Shown piece after piece: positions 6,806 through 12,781 of a stretch of DNA of 36,403 nt. Position 1 is the stretch's first letter, and each line of letters opens with the position of its first letter. Source of the stretch: JBBQKG01 sp038326655 (GTDB taxonomy: Bacteria; Actinomycetota; Thermoleophilia; Solirubrobacterales; JBBDJG01); assembly GCA_038326655.1 (NCBI GenBank), contig JBBQKG010000030.1:1-36403 (forward strand), given 5' to 3'. Made by a program: the position numbers and the translations under genes. Under the pieces are notes generated by a model. The model had not been told where the DNA came from, made no database searches, and saw nothing but the letters and a program-made list of their open reading frames with translations.

Positions 6806-7861
6806 TCACGACGGCCGCTCCACGAGCGTCACCTGCAGGACTCGATCGGCCCCGCCTCGCCTCACCGTCAGGGAGAGCTTGTCCCCGGGGCGGTGCGCGT
6901 CGATCGCGCCCACGGCGTCCGCCGAGGAGCCGGTCGCCTTCCCGCCGATCGCGGTGATCACGTCGCCGCTGCGCAGCCCCGCCCGGGCCGCCGGTGACCC
7001 GGCCTTGATCGATGTCACGCCGGCGCCGCCGGAGGCGTCGCTCAACGCTACGCCGAGATAGGGGTGCTGAACCTCCGCCGCCGATCAGCGTCTCGGCTGC
7101 TCGCCGCGCCGTGTTCGAGGAGACCGCGAAGCCGACGCCGCTCGAGTCGCCGGAGGTGCTGTCGATCTGCGAGTTGACGCCGATCACGTTGCCGCGCGAG
7201 TCCAGCAGCGGTCCACCGGAGTTGCCGTGGTTGATCGGAGCGTCGGTCTGGACCGCGCCGGTGATCGTGTAGTGGTTGGGGCGGTGATGCTCCGGTCGAG
7301 CGCGCTCACGATCCCGGTCGTGACCGTGCCCGCGAGCCCGAACGGGCTTCCGATCGCCACCACGCCGTCACCCATCTGGACCTTCGAGGAGTCTCCAAAC
7401 GCGAGGGGCTGAAGCTCCGACGACGGAGCCGAGACCTTGATCACGGCGACGTCGCTGGAGGCGTCGGTGCCGACCACTTTGGCGGACGCCTTACGCCCGT
7501 GCGCGAACCGGACCTGGATCGACCCGCCGCCCGAGACCACGTGCTCGTTCGTGACGATGTCGCCGCGCTTGTCGATCACGAAGCCCGAGCCCTCGGCCTT
7601 CGACGGCCCCTGGCTGACGATGATGTCGACCACGCCGCTCCTGGCCCGCCGGTAGATCTGGTTCACGGTGAGCTCGTTGGTGCTTGCGAGTGCCGCGGAC
7701 TCGGTGGTCGCGGTGGCCTGAGCGACGTGGGCGACAGTCGTTGTGCTGCCATCCAGCAGAAGGGCCGCACCGGCGCCACCACCGGCGCCGACCGCGAGCG
7801 CTGCGGCAAGCGTCGCGAGTACGCGCCGGGAAGAGCTGTTGAGTCGAGCACGAGCGGGCAT
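6806..7861 (-). pseudogene. HtrA/DegP-type serine protease, two apparent frameshifts
   Basis: The ATG at 7861 has AAAGGAG 7 nt upstream. The product has a short cytosolic end, one TM segment (A-A-L-A-V-G-A-G-G-G-A-G-A-A-L-L-L) and a trypsin-type protease domain. H107 (T-N-E-H-V-V) and D137 (S-S-D-V-A-V) are in the first frame. The nucleophile motif H-G-N-S-G-G-P-L appears only after a one-base shift near 7277-7283, next to a GGGG run. A second shift near 7071-7084 is needed to join I-G-G-G to E-V-Q-H-P-Y-L-G-V-A-L-S and the PDZ domain (S-P-A-A-R-A-G-L-R-S-G-D-V-I). Corrected, it is an ordinary membrane-anchored HtrA of about 350 residues. As read, translation ends before the catalytic serine. 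Sequencing error is a live alternative because the rest is well conserved. Confidence 0.8.
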
Positions 7862-8134
7862 GGACACTCCTTTGTGGGGTCGGATGTCAAGCGAGCGTGA
7901 CCCTGAGTCTGCGACCCGGACCTGTGAATCCGGTGAAGGTCCCGTAAGAAGTTCCTCAGAGCAGGATTTCCGCAGCGACTTGCCGGCGGAATGGCGCAAG
8001 TTTTCCGGCGGCCGTTCGTCTTGGGCAGATGAAGGCGACAGAGCGCGTCGCCTTCGACGACGTGCGGGCCATGGACGGCCTGCGCGTCGGGCACCGCCCC
8101 GGCCCCTCCGCGGGGCAGGTACCGTTAGCTCCCT
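7862..8134. other. Divergent intergenic region, htrA-like/ccmH
   Basis: The 273 nt between the divergent genes hold an inverted repeat, GGACCT (7918-7923) and AGGTCC (7937-7942). Between its arms are two TGAA-type half-sites. This is a possible operator for the protease promoter. TTGACA reads on the minus strand near 7890 but has no matching -10. Just before ccmH, TACCGT (8120-8125, +) fits a TAnnnT -10 box with the start codon at +3 or so. GCCCC/GGGGC arms near 8096-8116 could pair. No gene was found here. Confidence 0.35.
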
Positions 8135-8602
8135 ATGAAGAAGCACCTGGCGGCGCTGCTCGCGCTTTCCGCGCTGCTTGCCGTGCCCGCGTTCGCAGGG
8201 GCGGCGGCGCCCCGCGCCTCGCTGCCCGACATCGAGGACGAGGTCATGTGCCTGACCTGCGGCGTGCCGCTCAACCAGGCGTTTTCGCCACAGGCCGAGC
8301 GCGAGCGAAGCTTCATCCGTGCCGAGATCGCAAAGGGCCGCACGAAGCAGGAAATCAAGCGCGAGCTCGAGCGCGAGTTCGGCGCCCGCGTGCTCGCCAC
8401 GCCGCAGACCGACGACTCGAGCTTCAACTGGGCCGCCTACCTGATACCGATCGCGGTGATCGTGGCCGCGGCCGTGACGATCGCGCTAGCGCTGCGGCGC
8501 TGGCGCCGCCGCCCTCCGCTCGTCCCGCCGGACGGCGAGGCCGAGATCTCGGCCGGCGACGCCGCCCGGCTCGAGCAGGACCTCTCCCGCTACGACGTAT
8601 GA
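8135..8602 (+). CDS. ccmH: Cytochrome c biogenesis protein CcmH/CycL/NrfF family
   Basis: 155 residues. A signal peptide (M-K-K-H-L-A-A-L-L-A...A-F-A-G-A) is followed by E-D-E-V-M-C-L-T-C-G, the C-x-x-C redox motif (C39, C42) of CcmH/NrfF proteins. Next come S-F-I-R-A-E-I-A-K-G-R-T-K-Q-E-I and a C-terminal TM helix at about residues 108-128. In the Ccm system this thiol-disulfide protein keeps apocytochrome c cysteines reduced for haem attachment on the outer face of the membrane. Its stop overlaps the start of ccdA by 4 nt (ATGA), so the pair is translationally coupled. CcdA is the electron donor expected for this step, which supports the call. Confidence 0.88.
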   Translation: MKKHLAALLALSALLAVPAFAGAAAPRASLPDIEDEVMCLTCGVPLNQAFSPQAERERSFIRAEIAKGRTKQEIKRELEREFGARVLATPQTDDSSFNWAAYLIPIAVIVAAAVTIALALRRWRRRPPLVPPDGEAEISAGDAARLEQDLSRYDV

Positions 8603-9348
8603 ACGACCCCGGCGCGCCGAGCATCCTCCTGGCGTTCGCGGCCGGGCTGGTCTCGTTCGTGTCGCCCTGCGTGCTTCCGCTGGTGCCGGGATACCTCGCG
8701 ACCGTCTCAGGGCTCACCCCCGACGAGCTGCGTAGCACCCGGGGGATTCAGACGCGCGCGGTCGTCGCGCGCGCGGGGCTGTTCATCCTCAGCTTCACCG
8801 CGATCTTCGTCGCGCTCGGGATGACCGCGACGGGGTTGGGCCGGACGCTGTCGGACAGTCGCGGAACGCTCGAGAAGATCGCGGGCGTCGCGATCATCGC
8901 GATGGGCGTGCTGTTCGTGATCGCCCTGTTCGTGCCGATGCTGAACCGCGAGTGGCATCTCGGCGCCGTGATGAAGCGGGCCGGGCGCGGCGGGCCTGTG
9001 ATGGTGGGGGCCGCGTTCGCGATCGCGTGGACGCCTTGCGTCGGTCCGGCCCTGGCTTCGATCCTGGGGCTCGCCGCAACGACGGGGAGCGTCGCCCAGG
9101 GCGGTGGCCTGCTGGCCGTGTACTCGGCCGGCCTTGCGGTGCCGTTTCTGATCAGCGCGCTCGCGTTCAACCGCGCGACCACCGCGTTCTCGTGGATCAA
9201 GCGGCACTACGCGGTGATCAACGGGGTCGCCGGGGTGCTGCTGATCTCGATCGGCGTGCTGGTCCTGACGGGCGAGCTCTTCCGCCTCAACATCGAGGCG
9301 CAGAAGGTGCTCGACCAGTGGAACCTGAACTTCTTCCAGAACGTGTGA
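8599..9348 (+). CDS. ccdA: Cytochrome c-type biogenesis thiol:disulfide transporter CcdA
   Basis: 249 residues with six predicted TM helices, the usual CcdA/DsbD-transmembrane size. The two redox cysteines are in F-V-S-P-C-V-L-P (C24) and W-T-P-C-V-G-P (C147), each beside the conserved prolines. CcdA passes electrons from cytoplasmic thioredoxin across the membrane to CcmH/ResA-type partners. The ATG overlaps the ccmH stop. A larger frame open from 8029 is an upstream extension that runs through ccmH in another frame and is not the start. The gene ends 19 nt before the convergent argS end. Confidence 0.92.
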   Translation: MNDPGAPSILLAFAAGLVSFVSPCVLPLVPGYLATVSGLTPDELRSTRGIQTRAVVARAGLFILSFTAIFVALGMTATGLGRTLSDSRGTLEKIAGVAIIAMGVLFVIALFVPMLNREWHLGAVMKRAGRGGPVMVGAAFAIAWTPCVGPALASILGLAATTGSVAQGGGLLAVYSAGLAVPFLISALAFNRATTAFSWIKRHYAVINGVAGVLLISIGVLVLTGELFRLNIEAQKVLDQWNLNFFQNV

Positions 9349-9367
9349 GGGGCGGCGATGGCCGCAG

Positions 9368-11035
9368 CTACATCTGCTCGGGCGCCTCGACCCCGAGCAG
9401 GTCGAGCACGCGCGCGATCACCGATCGCGTGACCGCCGCAAGGGAGATGCGGAAGTCCTCCAGTTCCTGCGGCTCGACGCCGACCACGCGGCAGTCGCGG
9501 TAGAACGCGTGGAAATCCGAGGCGAGGTCGTGCGCGTAGGCCGTGAGGCGATGAGGTGCGCGGCGGTCGCCCGCCTCGCTCACCTCCTCCGGCAGCTCCA
9601 GTATCCGCTTCACCAGCGCCCGCTCCGCCGGCTCGAGCGGCGTGCGGCCCGCAGTCAGATCGGCGCGCCCGGCTCGCTCCAGCCGCTCGACGCCTTCCTT
9701 GCGCAGGATGCTCGCGATCCGGGCGTGCGCGTACTGAACGTAGTAGACCGGGTTCTCCTGGCTGCGGTCCCGCGCGAGGTCGAGATCGAGGTCGAGCGTC
9801 GTCTCGTGTGCGCGCTGGAGCATGAAGAAGCGCGACGCGTCGACTCCGATGTCGTCGATCAGTTCGTCGAGCGTGACGAACTCGCCCTTGCGCTTGGACA
9901 TCTGGGCGCGCTCACCGCGCTCGACGACGTGGACCAGCTGCATCATCAGGGCCTCGAAGCGATCGGGCTCTCCGAGCGCCGCGAATGCCGCCTTCATCCG
10001 TGCGACATAGCCGTGGTGGTCGGCGCCGAGCACGTTGATCAGCCGGTCATAGCCCCGCCGGCGCTTGTCCTCGTGGTAAGCGATGTCGGAGGCGAAGTAG
10101 GTCAGCTCGCCGGAGGAGCGCCGCAGCACGCGATCCTTGTCGTCGCCGAAGGTGGTCGTCCGCATCCACGTCGCGCCCTCCGACTCGTAGAGGTGGTCCG
10201 CGAGCGCTTCGAGCGCGGGCTCCACGCTCGCGAGCTCGTGCAGTGAGCGCTCCGAGAAGAACCTGTCGAATCGCACCCGGAAGCGCTCGAGCGTCGCGGC
10301 CAGCTGCTCGACCATCAGCTCCACCCCGCGCCGGGCAAGCGCGTCGTGATCGGAAGGATCAAGCCCCTCCTCGCGAAGGCGGCGTGCGAGCTCGGCCAGG
10401 TATTCCCCCTGATATCCCTCTTCCGGCGGCTCCTCCCCCCGCATCCGCGCGGCGATCGACTGCGCGAACAGCTCGATCTGGGTGCCGTGGTCGTTGACGT
10501 AGAACTCGCGCTCGACCTGATGCCCGGCCAGCTCGAGCACACGGGCGAGCGAGTCGCCATAGGCGGCGTGGCGGCCGCTCGCGGCGGTCAGCGGCCCGGT
10601 CGGGTTGGCGCTCACGGACTCGAGCAGGATCCGCTCTCGGCGTTCCTCCGGCACCACGCCGGCGCCGAACCGCTCGCCCTCCTCGCGAACCTGCGCGAGC
10701 GCGCGCCGGAACCACGCGTCGGCGAGGAACACGTTGAGGAATCCAGGACCCGCGACCTCGACCCGCTCCACCACCTCCCCGAGCCCCGCGCTGAGCGAGT
10801 CGCCGACCGCCTGTGCGATCTCGCGCGGAGGCGCCTTGAGCGCAGGCGCGAGCAACAGCGCGACGTTGGTCGAATAGTCGCCGAACTCGGCACGGGGCGG
10901 CCGCTCGAGCGTTGCCTGCGGCGCCTCGGCAGCGGTACCTCTGAGCGAGGCCGCCGCCTCGGCGACGTCCTCGCGCAGCCGCTGGACCGGGCCCCCTCGC
11001 CCGGGGGCCGCGTTGGCGCCACCGCCCGCGTTCAT
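9368..11035 (-). CDS. argS: Arginyl-tRNA synthetase with altered HIGH motif
   Basis: 555 residues, a normal length. It charges tRNA-Arg. The order is N-terminal Add-1 domain, class I catalytic core with S-V-S-A-N-P-T-G-P, E-F-Y-V-N-D-H-G-T-Q, and M-S-K-R-K-G as the KMSK loop near residue 385. A C-terminal DALR anticodon-binding domain starts from about 440 (P-V-Y-Y-V-Q-Y-A-H-A-R). The usual H-V-G-H after G-P-L is T150-A-A-S153, followed by G-R-H156. Both ATP-contacting histidines are replaced while everything around them is intact. This is not a frameshift, as the flanks read cleanly. Its ATG overlaps the stop of the upstream channel gene (ATGA). No second argS is in the window. Confidence 0.93.
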   Translation of the reverse strand: MNAGGGANAAPGRGGPVQRLREDVAEAAASLRGTAAEAPQATLERPPRAEFGDYSTNVALLLAPALKAPPREIAQAVGDSLSAGLGEVVERVEVAGPGFLNVFLADAWFRRALAQVREEGERFGAGVVPEERRERILLESVSANPTGPLTAASGRHAAYGDSLARVLELAGHQVEREFYVNDHGTQIELFAQSIAARMRGEEPPEEGYQGEYLAELARRLREEGLDPSDHDALARRGVELMVEQLAATLERFRVRFDRFFSERSLHELASVEPALEALADHLYESEGATWMRTTTFGDDKDRVLRRSSGELTYFASDIAYHEDKRRRGYDRLINVLGADHHGYVARMKAAFAALGEPDRFEALMMQLVHVVERGERAQMSKRKGEFVTLDELIDDIGVDASRFFMLQRAHETTLDLDLDLARDRSQENPVYYVQYAHARIASILRKEGVERLERAGRADLTAGRTPLEPAERALVKRILELPEEVSEAGDRRAPHRLTAYAHDLASDFHAFYRDCRVVGVEPQELEDFRISLAAVTRSVIARVLDLLGVEAPEQM

Positions 11036-11925
11036 TCGGTCGTGACCGCCGACTCCGCGCCTGCGCCGTTGTCGTCGCCGGTGACGACGGCGCCGTGTCG
11101 CCGAGCCGCGTCGGGACCGGCGCGCCCCTCGTGCGAGGCGAGCGCGAGCCGTGCCATCGTGCGCCCGCTCGCCTTGTAGGGAGAGACGACCTCGTCCGCT
11201 CCGGCGCGCAGCAGCTTGCGCTCGGACGACTCACTCGCCGCGCGCGCGACGATCTGGACGTCGGGGCTCAGCTCGCGGGCGGTGAGGGTCGTGAAGATGT
11301 TCTCGGCGTCGGAGTCCATGCACGCGATCACGGCCCGCGCGCGTTCGATGCCCGCCTCGTGCAGCACCTCGTCGTCCGATCCCTTGCCTTCGATCACGAG
11401 CACCTCGCGGTCGGCGAGCGCGCGCATCTCGGGGTTGTCGTCGATCACCACGAACGAGGCGCCTTCGGCCGCGAGGTCGTGCGCGATCTGCTGTCCCACG
11501 CGACCGAAGCCGCAGATCAGGTAGTGCTTCGAGAGCTGCGAGATCTTGCTCTGCATGCGGCGGGCCTCCAGCAGGCCGGAAAGGTCACCGGCGACGAAGA
11601 ACTCGGTCATCGTGACCAGGACGAAGAACATCGTACCCACGCCGAACGTGATCAGGGCGATCTTGGTGACCTGCCCGGCGATCGTGTCCGGCTCCGGGAT
11701 CGACCCGATCGTGGCGACCGTGTCGAGTGCCCAGTTGAAGCCCTTCCAGTAGGAGACGTGCTCGAAGACCGACAGCGCTGCGGCGCCCATTAGCACGAGT
11801 GCCACGAGCAGCCCGATCAGCAGTGCGAGCCGCCGCAGGAAGTGGAAGGCCTCGTGTCGGGCGCCAGCCGGGCCCGGCAGCGGTCGCATCCCGAAGCGGG
11901 CTTCGAATCGCTCTAAGACGCTCAT
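11032..11925 (-). CDS. K+ channel-like protein with TrkA-N/RCK domain, atypical filter
   Basis: 297 residues. Two TM helices (about 32-55 and 85-113) flank a pore loop W-A-L-D-T-V-A-T-I-G-S-I-P-E-P-D. The cytosolic Rossmann/RCK domain begins Y-L-I-C-G-F-G-R-V-G-Q-Q-I (G-x-G-x-x-G) and has the later D-D-N-P-E acid pair. The layout is that of MthK/Kch-type 2TM channels gated by nucleotide. The filter, normally T-V-G-Y-G-D, is T-I-G-S-I here, so K+ selectivity cannot be assumed. The start at 11925 is preferred over an upstream frame extension through rlmH because the M-S-V-L-E-R-F start follows rlmH by 7 nt. The tail is acidic. Confidence 0.83.
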   Translation of the reverse strand: MSVLERFEARFGMRPLPGPAGARHEAFHFLRRLALLIGLLVALVLMGAAALSVFEHVSYWKGFNWALDTVATIGSIPEPDTIAGQVTKIALITFGVGTMFFVLVTMTEFFVAGDLSGLLEARRMQSKISQLSKHYLICGFGRVGQQIAHDLAAEGASFVVIDDNPEMRALADREVLVIEGKGSDDEVLHEAGIERARAVIACMDSDAENIFTTLTARELSPDVQIVARAASESSERKLLRAGADEVVSPYKASGRTMARLALASHEGRAGPDAARRHGAVVTGDDNGAGAESAVTTE

Positions 11926-11932
11926 CTTGCTT

Positions 11933-12367
11933 TCAGTAGTGGTAACGCTGGCCCAGGACAATCTTATGGGCGCGAAACAGCTGCTCGAGCAGGACCACCC
12001 GCGCCAGCTGGTGGGGCAGCGTGATCTGGCCAAGGGAAATTCGCTCCTGCGCCCGGTCGAGGACGCGCTCGGCGAGGCCGAACGGTCCCCCGATCACGAG
12101 CCAGAGGTCGCGGCCGGCGCCGCGCCAATCCGCGAGCAACCCGGCGAGCGATTCGCTCGAGTGCTCGCGACCGCCGCGGTCGATCGCGCAGACGTATGCA
12201 TCGGCTGGGATCCTCCTCAGAATCGCCTCCCCCTCCCGGTCCGGATCGGCCTCCGGGAGCTCCACCGTCTCGAGACGGGCGTGGCGGCGGAGCAGCCGCT
12301 GGTAGTGCGCGACGTCGTCCTCGAACGGCGGGCGAATCTTTCCGACACATGCGAGGACAATGCGCAC
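11933..12367 (-). CDS. rlmH: 23S rRNA (pseudouridine1915-N3)-methyltransferase RlmH
   Basis: 144 residues, close to the family size. RlmH is a SPOUT enzyme that methylates pseudouridine 1915 in helix 69 of 23S rRNA after 70S assembly. The C-terminal half has L-V-I-G-G-P-F-G (SAM-binding trefoil knot) and I-T-L-P-H-Q-L-A-R-V-V-L-L-E-Q-L-F-R-A, ending R-Y-H-Y, all family hallmarks. The start is GTG. A TAGTAT box (12382-12377, -) sits 9 nt upstream, so the mRNA may be leaderless. It is first in an apparent operon with the channel gene and argS. Confidence 0.93.
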   Translation of the reverse strand: MRIVLACVGKIRPPFEDDVAHYQRLLRRHARLETVELPEADPDREGEAILRRIPADAYVCAIDRGGREHSSESLAGLLADWRGAGRDLWLVIGGPFGLAERVLDRAQERISLGQITLPHQLARVVLLEQLFRAHKIVLGQRYHY

Positions 12368-12376
12368 AGCGGTGCG

Positions 12377-12386
12377 ATACTAGACT
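12377..12386. promoter_or_regulatory. Overlapping divergent -10 boxes between rlmH and the DUF3467 gene
   Basis: The ten bases ATACTAGACT contain TAGACT on the + strand (12381-12386) and TAGTAT on the minus strand (12382-12377), sharing two base pairs. Each is a TAnnnT -10 box. Each lies 4-9 nt before its start codon (ATG 12391 and GTG 12367), so both transcripts would begin at or next to the start codon. The whole intergenic space is 23 bp. Confidence 0.55.
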
Positions 12387-12390
12387 GGCG

Positions 12391-12723
12391 ATGAGTGACG
12401 ACAGCGGGCGCGAGCGCCACATCAACATGCACATGTCGCCCGAGACGATGGCGGGCGCGTATGCGAACTTCGCGAACATCAGCCACTCCGAATACGAGTT
12501 CACGATCACGTTCGCGCGTCTGGACCACGAGATCGAGGACGACGAGATCCCCGGCGTGGTGGTGTCGCGGGTCAGCGCCTCCGCGAAGTTCATGCGGGAG
12601 CTGATCGACGCGCTCGAGGACAACTACTCGAAGTGGTCCACGCGCGAGGGCATCAAGAACCTGCCGGAGTACCGTGGGAAGCCGGATACCGGGGACGAGC
12701 AAAGCCGAAGCTCCACTTCCTGA
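12391..12723 (+). CDS. DUF3467 family protein
   Basis: 110 residues opening MSDDSGRERHINMHMSPETM. The motif A-G-A-Y-A-N-F-A-N-I-S-H-S-E-Y-E-F-T-I-T-F follows, then a helical F-M-R-E-L-I-D-A-L-E-D-N-Y region. This is the layout of the DUF3467 family of small, soluble proteins of unknown role found widely in bacteria. The ATG at 12391 is chosen because the family opening starts there and the TAGACT box lies 4 nt before it. The C-terminal 20 residues are polar and probably disordered. A hairpin overlaps its stop codon. Confidence 0.82.
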   Translation: MSDDSGRERHINMHMSPETMAGAYANFANISHSEYEFTITFARLDHEIEDDEIPGVVVSRVSASAKFMRELIDALEDNYSKWSTREGIKNLPEYRGKPDTGDEQSRSSTS

Positions 12724-12742
12724 GGCGCGCGAACGGCGCCTC
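12722..12742 (+). terminator. Hairpin over the DUF3467 stop codon
   Basis: GAGGCGC (12722-12728) pairs perfectly with GCGCCTC (12736-12742) across a 7-nt loop. No T-tract follows, so it may act as a weak terminator, an mRNA end stabiliser or an attenuator before the cyclase gene. Confidence 0.35.
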
Positions 12743-12748
12743 GGCCGT

Positions 12749-12773
12749 TAAGATCGATTGGAACGGCGGGAGG
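12749..12773 (+). promoter_or_regulatory. -10 box and ribosome binding site of the cyclase gene
   Basis: TAAGAT (12749-12754) fits TAnnnT, giving an RNA start near 12761. GGGAGG (12768-12773) follows, 8 nt before an in-frame TTG at 12782. A TTG at 12758 would lie upstream of the predicted RNA start and has no Shine-Dalgarno sequence, so 12782 is the better start. Confidence 0.45.
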
Positions 12774-12781
12774 CCACGGAT

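Noticed and set aside
7862..8146. N-terminal extension of the HtrA frame to 8146
   Set aside because: The extension is Arg-rich without a signal, and ATG 7861 has AAAGGAG at the right distance and starts the TM-anchor sequence.
8029..8598. Upstream extension of ccdA to 8029
   Set aside because: The extension overlaps ccmH in another frame. ccmH has a signal peptide and CxxC motif, and the ATGA overlap at 8599 marks the true ccdA start.
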